Assembly: GCA_029252405.1 (NCBI GenBank)
Contig: JAQXBM010000049.1
Coordinates: 1-64,000 of the forward strand
Origin: Crocinitomicaceae bacterium
GTDB lineage: Bacteria; Bacteroidota; Bacteroidia; Flavobacteriales_D; Crocinitomicaceae
Direction of reading: 5' to 3'
DNA length: 64,000 bases
Shown: piece by piece, positions 17,838-24,430 of the stretch
Numbering within the stretch: position 1 is the stretch's first letter
How the letters are laid out: every line of letters starts with the position of its first letter
Position numbers and translations under genes: made by a program
Notes under the pieces: generated by a model
The model's input: only the letters and a program-made list of their open reading frames with translations
The model's database searches: none
Told to the model about the DNA's origin: nothing

Positions 17838-18161
17838 ATGAAAGATCCAAAACTTGAACGATACGATGAGCTAGTTGCAAAGTGCAGCGGTTTCGAACGA
17901 AAAGGAAAAACTGTTCCATACACATCTGCGAACGGGCACATGTTTTCTTTTTTCAATAAAGCTGGAGAATTTGGGATTCGTTTTTCCAAGGAGGTTCAGG
18001 AAAAGTACATTGAGGAATTCGATTCGAGCTTATTCCACTCGCACAATTCAGTGATGAAAGGATAAGTGCTCATCCCCGAAAGCGTTTTTGCGGATGATAA
18101 CCTTATGCTCAAATTGTTGAATGAAAGTTACCAGTACGTGATGAGTCTTCCAGCAAAGTAA
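17838..18161 (+). pseudogene. TfoX N-terminal-like gene interrupted by an in-frame TAA
   Basis: The frame reads MKDPKLERYDELVAKCSG to SVMKG, meets TAA at 18063-18065, then continues in the same frame for 31 more codons (VLIPESVFADDNLML to VMSLPAK) to a second TAA. The two parts together match the length and layout of small TfoX N-terminal-domain proteins (about 107 residues), which typically have an aromatic residue followed by a VLVPE-like segment and end in SLP-K. The stop replaces that aromatic residue, most simply Tyr by one base change. It is either a recent nonsense mutation or a sequencing error. The two 8-bp arrays flank it. Confidence 0.7.
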
Positions 18162-18190
18162 GTTGAGAGAGGAATCAATTCTTTTTTTTC

Positions 18191-18344
18191 TTGGGCGTTT
18201 CCCTCACATCCTCGCTCTCAAACTCGAACTCACTCTTCAACAAATCAACACACTCTCAAACTCGCCCTCACACTACTAATTCCGGGTCGGGCTATTCGTT
18301 CCTTTCTTTTTGAAAAAAGGAAATCCTCTGCTATCCCTAACACG
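18191..18344 (+). repeat. Interspersed palindromic repeat, copy B
   Basis: It shares with copy A (5493-5573) the blocks TTGGGCGTTT, CCGGGTCGGGCTATTCG, a central hairpin (TTCCTTTCTT / AAAAAGGAA) and TGCTATCCCTAACACG, in the same order. An extra 80 bases rich in CTCTCAAACTCG copies separate the first two blocks. Confidence 0.65.
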
Positions 18345-18427
18345 AACAATCGTTTTGGATTATTAGATTTTTGGAGAGCTTCACTTGGATCCTACTTTGG
18401 TTTCACCTTTATCATTAATCCTCGGGC

Positions 18428-18467
18428 AATCGGACAATCGGACAATCAGAAAATCAGAAAATCGACA
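18428..18467 (+). repeat. 8-bp tandem repeat array 2
   Basis: Five units are present: AATCGGAC twice, AATCAGAA twice, AATCGACA once. The array ends 49 nt before the next start codon, close to the 67-nt distance of array 1 from its downstream gene. Confidence 0.9.
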
Positions 18468-18516
18468 CTTGGCACGATATTCGTTATTCAACTATCAACA
18501 AAGAAATTCAACCAAT

Positions 18517-18936
18517 ATGAAAAGTTTAGTACTCGGAATAATGTTAGCATCGGTTTCCATGTCATTCGCGCAAAGCGATGGTGAATCGACTCATCAATTG
18601 AAGCAGCGCCTAAAGGCTAAGCAAATGATGAAAGTACAGCCAGCGTCAATTGAAGTTAATGACAAGGCTGAACCAATAACAGTGAAGTCGAGAAAAGAAG
18701 TTAAATCGTCCGTTGCGTCGGGAGTTATTCGCGTAAAAAACGGAACGCCATTCATCGACATTAAAACGGAGAATGTACATCGCAGAATGATGCCAGTAGA
18801 TTTTCCGAAAGCCATGGCGGTTGATGGACAAGAAATTCAATTCAGATACACAGTCTCTGATTTACCGCTTCCAAAACATGGAAAGTGTTCAATGGTGATC
18901 GATGTTTACGATATCGCCCTTGTGAAGAAAAGATAA
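18517..18936 (+). CDS. Small secreted protein of unknown function
   Basis: This is a 139-residue protein. ATG 18517 is chosen because a signal peptide starts there (MKSLVLGIMLASVSMSFAQ). The mature part has a Lys-rich helix (LKQRLKAKQMMKVQ) and then predicted beta-strands (GVIRVKNGTPFIDIKTE, GQEIQFRYTVSDLPLPKHGK, CSMVIDVYDIALVKKR). No family was recognised. It stands alone with a terminator about 100 nt downstream. Confidence 0.65.
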   Translation: MKSLVLGIMLASVSMSFAQSDGESTHQLKQRLKAKQMMKVQPASIEVNDKAEPITVKSRKEVKSSVASGVIRVKNGTPFIDIKTENVHRRMMPVDFPKAMAVDGQEIQFRYTVSDLPLPKHGKCSMVIDVYDIALVKKR

Positions 18937-19037
18937 TACCTAGATCGGAATAATGTGAAAGTAATGTAACACCCTATTTCGATCGAAACTACTAAAACAC
19001 ATGAGCTAATCGAACTCTGGTTTTAAAAGTTACAGTG

Positions 19038-19092
19038 AGCGTTTCAAGTTTTCAAAAGCAGCAATGCTAAGAGAATTCTGAAACGCTTTTTT
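19038..19092 (+). terminator. Terminator downstream of the small secreted protein gene
   Basis: AGCGTTTCA pairs with TGAAACGCT around a 32-nt loop that contains an AGCA/TGCT mini-hairpin, followed by TTTTTT. It may also slow minus-strand transcripts from the operon that ends at 19105, but there is no T tract on that strand. Confidence 0.65.
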
Positions 19093-19104
19093 GGTGGATT
19101 CAAC

Positions 19105-20163
19105 TCAGAAGCTTTCGCCGAAACTCACGTAGAAACCGCTCTGTCCATCGCGACCAATTGCGTAGTCGAAACGTAAATTCGTTCGGTCCTTTTTATCGAC
19201 TAAGAAGCGCAGTCCAACGCCAACATTTGGTTTAACACTTTGAGAGCTCAGTGGACCAGTTCCGTAAACCAAGGATGTTCCACCGAAGGCTGCTAGCCCC
19301 AATCGCCAAAGGTATGGAGAGCGATATTCCGCTTGAATGGTGCTTAAATGAAGATCACGAAATCGCCCGTAAAAATAACCCCGCGCGATCCTATCACCAC
19401 CAAGAATTGCCAAATCATAGAATGGAGCGTTACCGATTGTAGAGGTTTGAAGAAAGCGCGCCGCAAAAAGGTTGTTCTTTTTCTTACCGAAAGAAAAGTA
19501 CTTTCTAGCATCTGCTAACAGGTGCAAATAAAAGTCGTTCGCGTAATTAATTCCAGCGGTTAATTTGTAAAATGAACCTGTGGTTGGTGTCAAAATCCGA
19601 TTTCGGTCATCTTTGAAAAAGTCCGCCTTTATCTCAATATCAGAGAAATTAGTTAACTCACTTTGCAAAGAAGTAGAATCCGAGAGCGAAATTATGTTGC
19701 TGTAGTTGAAATAGCGAATCCCACCGCCTAAGAATGTCTTTGGAAGAACTTTCTTGCTGAGTTCTACGTCGAGCTTTAGACGATTGCTCTGGAACAAAAC
19801 GCCGTCTGAATCGAGTGTCTCAGCTCCAATTCCAAAGTATTGATCAGGATATTTGGAGTAGTGGATGTTACTTCCCAAAAACCATTTTTCTTCCTTAAAG
19901 AAATAATCAATTTCTCCCTCCAGAATTATTTGTCGATTCCACGTATAGTTGAACTCAACCTTCGCAGTGGAAGTTCGCGTTAAGCCATCTTGGTAAGGAT
20001 TCATGGTAAACAAACAAACCGCCCCAACATAATAGCGCGTTTCAGGCGAGTACCCAAAAGCTGGCACTGGTAGCACTTTCAATTTTCGGACTTTGCTTGA
20101 ATCTTGGGCGTTGAGATTTGCCGTTACCAAGAGAGCAAAAATAATCGAGTAAAGTTTATTCAT
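19105..20163 (-). CDS. BamA/TamA-family outer-membrane barrel
   Basis: This 352-residue protein has a signal peptide (VTANLNAQ) and no POTRA repeats. It resembles the C-terminal surface-antigen (D15) barrel: PAFGYSPETRYYVGAV, paired strands such as KVEFNYTWNRQIILEGEID, a GGDRIARGYFYGRFRD segment matching the conserved RGY-x-R motif of BamA lumens, and a final aromatic residue. Short POTRA-less members occur next to varied genes and may export or insert specific partners. It is the last gene of the four-gene operon and overlaps the VTT gene by 8 nt. Confidence 0.8.
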   Translation of the reverse strand: MNKLYSIIFALLVTANLNAQDSSKVRKLKVLPVPAFGYSPETRYYVGAVCLFTMNPYQDGLTRTSTAKVEFNYTWNRQIILEGEIDYFFKEEKWFLGSNIHYSKYPDQYFGIGAETLDSDGVLFQSNRLKLDVELSKKVLPKTFLGGGIRYFNYSNIISLSDSTSLQSELTNFSDIEIKADFFKDDRNRILTPTTGSFYKLTAGINYANDFYLHLLADARKYFSFGKKKNNLFAARFLQTSTIGNAPFYDLAILGGDRIARGYFYGRFRDLHLSTIQAEYRSPYLWRLGLAAFGGTSLVYGTGPLSSQSVKPNVGVGLRFLVDKKDRTNLRFDYAIGRDGQSGFYVSFGESF

Positions 20164-20770
20164 TAAATACTAGGTTTCTCTTCACCAAAACAACGAGGAT
20201 TAGTGAGATCAAAAGTGAAGCTGCGAAGCAATACAGGAATATGTTTAAATCACTGCCCAAACTTCCAAAATAGGCGTAGAGAAGAGTGATAGGCAAATAA
20301 CCGATGACATTCAAAAGGAAGAAGGTTCTGAACTTCATTCGCATGTAGCCAGCAGTGTAGGATATGCTTTCAGACAGTATTGGAACACCGCGCGAAATGA
20401 TGATTGCCATAATTCCATATTTGTTCAGAATATTACTAGCTTCCTCTCGCTTTTCAGAGCCCAGGGTTTTCGCTGATAGCAGTCCGAGGACATATCCAAT
20501 ACACGAAGAAATCAAGGCGCAAACTAAGGAAAGGAGCGTTCCCCAAAGTGTTCCGAGAACAAGTCCATTCGCATACATGATGATGCTTGACGGCACGGGA
20601 AGCAGAATATCGGAGGAGAGAAAGAGTCCGCTAATCCAGATATAGTCCGACTTATTGGTTTGTGAAACCGTGATCATTTCTTCGATGTAAACTTCTACAT
20701 CTTCAAAAAACACGAATACGAGAATAACCAAAACCGTACTGGCGAGAAAAGGTCTAAGAAACTGACGCAT
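20156..20770 (-). CDS. DedA/TVP38-type VTT-domain membrane protein
   Basis: This 204-residue inner-membrane protein has about five hydrophobic segments and the VTT-domain pattern: a re-entrant SSIIMYANGLVLGTLWGTLL stretch, then SRGVPILSESISYTAGYMRM and FFLLNVIGYLPITLLYAYFG. Relatives act in lipid scrambling or flipping and membrane homeostasis. The gene begins 4 nt after the ferritin-like gene and overlaps the barrel gene, so it belongs to the VioB-like operon and may support envelope transport for it; that is inference. Confidence 0.8.
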   Translation of the reverse strand: MRQFLRPFLASTVLVILVFVFFEDVEVYIEEMITVSQTNKSDYIWISGLFLSSDILLPVPSSIIMYANGLVLGTLWGTLLSLVCALISSCIGYVLGLLSAKTLGSEKREEASNILNKYGIMAIIISRGVPILSESISYTAGYMRMKFRTFFLLNVIGYLPITLLYAYFGSLGSDLNIFLYCFAASLLISLILVVLVKRNLVFNE

Positions 20771-20774
20771 AAGC

Positions 20775-21818
20775 TTAGTCTACAAATTCAAATGTTGGTC
20801 CGATGTTGAATCCAGACTTTTTTGGGAAAGGAGTTCCACACAGTTTTTCTGCGAGCAACTTAATATCGAACATGAGACCTATCGTCTGACTCAGATGATT
20901 CGGTTCACCATTAAACGTGCGGTGTAATCCGTTCAAAAGAGAGTAATACGCTCTATTAAATTCGTCCACTCTCCTGCGCTCCTCAGTTCCCACATCAAGC
21001 ATTGATGCTTTAGTATTAGGGAATATTGGAAAAACTTCGTCTGGATCAAACGGAATTTCCTCTCCAGAGAATGAATAACCGTCTGGAGCAGTTGGGTCTT
21101 TCTTCAGTGCTTTTCCAAGGTAAATTTCTTCGAAACGATAGTAGTGAGCGATTTCACCTTCAAAATCAATTGGAGACGTGCTCGTTCCTTCTCCTTGTTC
21201 TACGATTATTTCTATCGCTTTTGAGATGTCTTCTTTTGTCAGAATAGGGAAAAGAACATCGTCAGAGAAAAAAGGCGAAGTAACTTGATTCTTAGGGTCG
21301 CCTGGAAGATCATCTGGTGCAATTTCTTGAATTTTTTTATCTAGATATTCGTAGAATTCACCAATAGTATGAAAATCAGGAACGGTAGTGTCAGCAGATT
21401 CTAAAGTACGAACAGGAATATCCAATGGATGCTCTGGTTCCTCAATTTCCATGAAGGTGTTTTTCACGACATCCTTGCTCAACTTTTCAAGATTCACAAC
21501 TAGATCTCCACCAATTCCCATAGGAAGTCCTCCCGGATATTCAGGAACGAATTTAGCGTTATCAATTGCTGGTTTTCCGCCAAGGGCATTCATAATGTTC
21601 GACGAAATCGTCATGTGCAACATTTCTTCAATCACAATTGAGTGAATAATGTTCCAGATATCCTGCATTTTGCCAGGTTTAATTGAAAACATGGCTGTCA
21701 AGTATGGAGGAATGGTCGCATGCTCTAACTCAATTGCGTTTTGGACTAATGGGTATAAGTCTTGAAGCGTTTCTGCTTTTTGGATGGCTTCTATATGGTG
21801 TGCGGCTATTTTTAGCAT
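20775..21818 (-). CDS. Ferritin-like protein similar to the C-terminal half of VioB/RebD
   Basis: This 347-residue protein has a ferritin-like four-helix domain with candidate metal ligands E30/E32 (IELEHATIPPYL), E64, E65 and H68 (IEEMLHM), and a second helix pair GEIAHYYRFEEI (E222, H225, E230/E231), preceded by the VEQGEG turn seen in this family. This is the iminophenylpyruvate/indole-pyruvate-imine dimer synthase type of ferritin-like domain, which forms the C-terminal half of VioB and RebD. Here it is a separate protein encoded 5 nt after its N-terminal-like partner. The activity is inferred as metal-dependent oxidation; the substrate is unknown. Confidence 0.75.
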   Translation of the reverse strand: MLKIAAHHIEAIQKAETLQDLYPLVQNAIELEHATIPPYLTAMFSIKPGKMQDIWNIIHSIVIEEMLHMTISSNIMNALGGKPAIDNAKFVPEYPGGLPMGIGGDLVVNLEKLSKDVVKNTFMEIEEPEHPLDIPVRTLESADTTVPDFHTIGEFYEYLDKKIQEIAPDDLPGDPKNQVTSPFFSDDVLFPILTKEDISKAIEIIVEQGEGTSTSPIDFEGEIAHYYRFEEIYLGKALKKDPTAPDGYSFSGEEIPFDPDEVFPIFPNTKASMLDVGTEERRRVDEFNRAYYSLLNGLHRTFNGEPNHLSQTIGLMFDIKLLAEKLCGTPFPKKSGFNIGPTFEFVD

Positions 21819-21823
21819 GATGA

Positions 21824-23776
21824 TTAGAGTTTAGATGTGTCTTTTACTGCTTCAAATGAAACTCCTTGAGCCATTTTTAAGCGCATAGCGTTAATGATTT
21901 CTTTGTGAAAATTTGTTGGTTCATCGGCTAAAACCGCTTCTGATTCTCTCATTGCTCCAACCGATTTTCCTGCCGATTTCATTGCGCCAGCAGCTTCTCC
22001 TTCTGCAACAGCGAAGGACTCCGTTTGTTCGTTCGCGCCAGCACTTTTAAGCCATTTCATAATTGTTAATCGTTTTCCTTCCGATAGGTCACGCGTAACT
22101 GGCATATACATTGGACTATTGATGTCTTGACTGAATGCAAATAAGAGAATCTTTCTCTTCGAAAGAACCGCTTCACGACTTGCTAGATCAACCAAGTACT
22201 TACTCATGATCGGGTAGAGGTTGCTAAATTGCTGCATGGTATCCGAAATGTCGGACCATGTTGGACGGTCAGGTACTGGGAAATAGTCGCGAAGGTGTAT
22301 GGAAATTTGATCACCAGCCATTCCTGTATTTGCCGGGTCTGCAGAGGTGCCTTCCAAGGAGTATCCTAAGAAATAGATCTGTCCATCCAGGTACTTGCGA
22401 GGATTGTTAATTCTTCCACCAGTAATTTTCAATTGAGTTTGTCCATTTTGTCCAAGCTCCAAAGCAGTTGAATTAAACGATAGGCCGCTGGCCGGGAAAT
22501 TATTGCCAGGTGTAGGACAAATTGGTCCAGGTACCGTCTTATTTGGTGGAGTACGTTGAATTGAAATAGTTCCGCTGTCCACAGGTTTCCCCCATTTTCG
22601 CGCGTAAAAATCAACATTTGACTCATCATCAGCATCGATTCGTTGAACCATTTGGTCCGCACGGAAGTTAAGTCCGTCTATCGATTCTCTTGCTACTAGC
22701 GTGTAGGAACTGCCAGTTTTTCGAATGAGCAACAACTGATTTTCCTTGAGTTTATCGATAGCATCTTGAGGTACTTTAATATCGATAATCCCTCCAGTTT
22801 TCATCAACCAATCACCTTGAGAGTATTCGAGGTCTCCAATAGCTGTGAATTCACTCGTTGTCAAATCAACTGCCGTTGAACTAGGGCTGTTGCTGAATGC
22901 GCTGTTTGCTACGCCTAGCATATAATGGTTTTTTATAGCTACGTTTCCAAGTGAATTTGATATTGGGAAAGAATTCCCGAAGTCGATTGAAAGCAAGCTC
23001 GAGTCTTCATCAAATCGGAAATTTGAAAAGTTGAAGTACGTTGAAGAACCAGTTCGTTTCGTTCCATAAAGCCTTCTTTCAGCAGTAAATGTATGCGGCT
23101 CACCTTCGAACCAAGGTCCGATAGAACCGATCACTTTACCTAAAGAGAAACGACCATCTGCAGCATGGGCATAATAGTACCCAAAGCCATTTAAGTTCAC
23201 GGCCAATCGATTGTCATTGGTCAGCGCTTTTAGCTCCTTCAGGATTCGATAATTTTCCGCCTTTTCGCCCCAAACAATGTTCTCCAATACTGTTGTCCAA
23301 GATGCACCAAGTGGCTGACCATTAACTTTACCGCCATCTGTTTGGCGCATTTGCAAATCTCTAAATGCTGTTGGAAAAATATCACCAGCAAGGACTTCTT
23401 CTCCTGATTTGGTAACGATTCTTAGACGAAGTGCCCATAATTCAGATACTCCTTGTTGCTGAGGATCCAGGTCGACCATCTTTCCAGCTGATCTTCCCTC
23501 TGCACCTTGCACGAATTCACCAACTAGATCGTCGATACTTGAATCGTTCGCTGATGTTCCATCAGAATAACAGACTTTCTTGATTAAGCAATCTTGAAAA
23601 GCGAAAGTCGCTCCTCCCTCTGGATTCCACCAACCATTGTCGCTTCCCTGTCCAAATTCTTGAAATGAAGGTATAAATGTGGCGTTGTTATAATGAGCAA
23701 CATCATTATTAACTGTTGATACGTCTGAGATAAAATCTCCAGAAAATATTATTCGTGGCTTGTGCAGATATGACAT
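21824..23776 (-). CDS. Protein similar to the N-terminal half of VioB/RebD
   Basis: This 650-residue protein has no signal peptide. The start KPRIIFSGDF corresponds to the FPRIHFRG start of VioB. Near residues 525-590, NLYPIMSKYLVDLASR and INSPMYMPVTRDLSEGKRL line up with VioB YPFMSDKVFSLADR and KSYYMPSTREL, which lie just before the VioB ferritin domain. The last 60 residues form an Ala/Glu/Met-rich linker where VioB would continue into the ferritin-like half. These alignments are from memory. It is the first gene of the operon, with a 183-nt divergent promoter region. Confidence 0.7.
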   Translation of the reverse strand: MSYLHKPRIIFSGDFISDVSTVNNDVAHYNNATFIPSFQEFGQGSDNGWWNPEGGATFAFQDCLIKKVCYSDGTSANDSSIDDLVGEFVQGAEGRSAGKMVDLDPQQQGVSELWALRLRIVTKSGEEVLAGDIFPTAFRDLQMRQTDGGKVNGQPLGASWTTVLENIVWGEKAENYRILKELKALTNDNRLAVNLNGFGYYYAHAADGRFSLGKVIGSIGPWFEGEPHTFTAERRLYGTKRTGSSTYFNFSNFRFDEDSSLLSIDFGNSFPISNSLGNVAIKNHYMLGVANSAFSNSPSSTAVDLTTSEFTAIGDLEYSQGDWLMKTGGIIDIKVPQDAIDKLKENQLLLIRKTGSSYTLVARESIDGLNFRADQMVQRIDADDESNVDFYARKWGKPVDSGTISIQRTPPNKTVPGPICPTPGNNFPASGLSFNSTALELGQNGQTQLKITGGRINNPRKYLDGQIYFLGYSLEGTSADPANTGMAGDQISIHLRDYFPVPDRPTWSDISDTMQQFSNLYPIMSKYLVDLASREAVLSKRKILLFAFSQDINSPMYMPVTRDLSEGKRLTIMKWLKSAGANEQTESFAVAEGEAAGAMKSAGKSVGAMRESEAVLADEPTNFHKEIINAMRLKMAQGVSFEAVKDTSKL

Positions 23777-23959
23777 AGTGGTTACGTTTTGCTAGTAAAT
23801 ATAACGAATATGAAAGTGCAAAAAACGTAGCGGAAGTGTTTTGTGAGACAAACAGGTATTTCTACGTGATTTGAAAAAAATGAATTGGAGTATATCAGAA
23901 CTCAACGAATAATTCATTAATTCTGTAATTCACTTAATCTTAATCTAAATCTATTCAGA

Positions 23960-24406
23960 ATGAGCAAGACCACTAATCGATCATCAGATTCTCCAATTGT
24001 AAGCGAAATGAAAACTTTTGCTGCAGTCTGGAATGAATTATACGAGGCGCAAGAATTCGATAACATGAAGTTTTTGGCGACTGAAACTGTTCAAATTGCA
24101 AATGCGACATCAACCGATCCTAGTCCGAATGCTGCTGGAATGATTGTAGGGAGAGATGCCTATTTTAAGGGTATTTACGATACTTTTTACGGAGGCCCAA
24201 AAGGGCATGAGAGTAATCTCCTGGTAATGGATTATGAAAATTGGGAGTACGTTTCTGTGGGTAATGATGAAAAGAGTTACTACACCATTGGAAAGTACTT
24301 TATTTACTGGAGCGATCAATCGAAGCAAACAACTGTAGGAGTTAACTGTTGGTTGATGAAAAAAGTAGATGGAGAGTGGTTGATCGATAAAGTGATTAAC
24401 AACTAA
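23960..24406 (+). CDS. SnoaL/NTF2-like protein
   Basis: This 148-residue cytoplasmic protein has the layout of a SnoaL/DUF4440-like cone fold: an N-terminal helix (TFAAVWNELYEAQEFDNMKF), then strands (GRDAYFKGIYDTFYGG) and a C-terminal sheet (GVNCWLMKKVDGEWLIDKV). Members include polyketide cyclases and isomerases as well as non-enzymatic proteins. It is transcribed away from the VioB-like operon from a shared 183-nt region, so a linked role is possible but unproven. Confidence 0.6.
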   Translation: MSKTTNRSSDSPIVSEMKTFAAVWNELYEAQEFDNMKFLATETVQIANATSTDPSPNAAGMIVGRDAYFKGIYDTFYGGPKGHESNLLVMDYENWEYVSVGNDEKSYYTIGKYFIYWSDQSKQTTVGVNCWLMKKVDGEWLIDKVINN

Positions 24407-24430
24407 AAGCGTTTCTTTTTACTGATTCGA

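Larger units (their letters stand above)
18162..18516. other. 355-base stretch with repeats
   Basis: It contains interspersed repeat copy B (18191-18344), the second 8-bp array (18428-18467) and the leader of the secreted protein gene. A frame open from 18385 runs through the array, but it is rejected as coding because the downstream signal peptide marks the real start. Confidence 0.6.

Noticed and set aside
17838-18161. Programmed stop-codon read-through or selenocysteine/pyrrolysine use
   Set aside because: The codon is TAA, not TGA or TAG, and no recoding structure is evident; a nonsense change or base-call error is simpler.
18385-18516. Upstream extension of the 18517 gene through the octamer array
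   Set aside because: The signal peptide begins at 18517, and the extension would place repeat-encoded residues before it.
22429-22662. Minus-strand 77-codon frame inside the VioB-like gene
   Set aside because: It is an alternative frame of the long gene, without a leader or recognisable domain.
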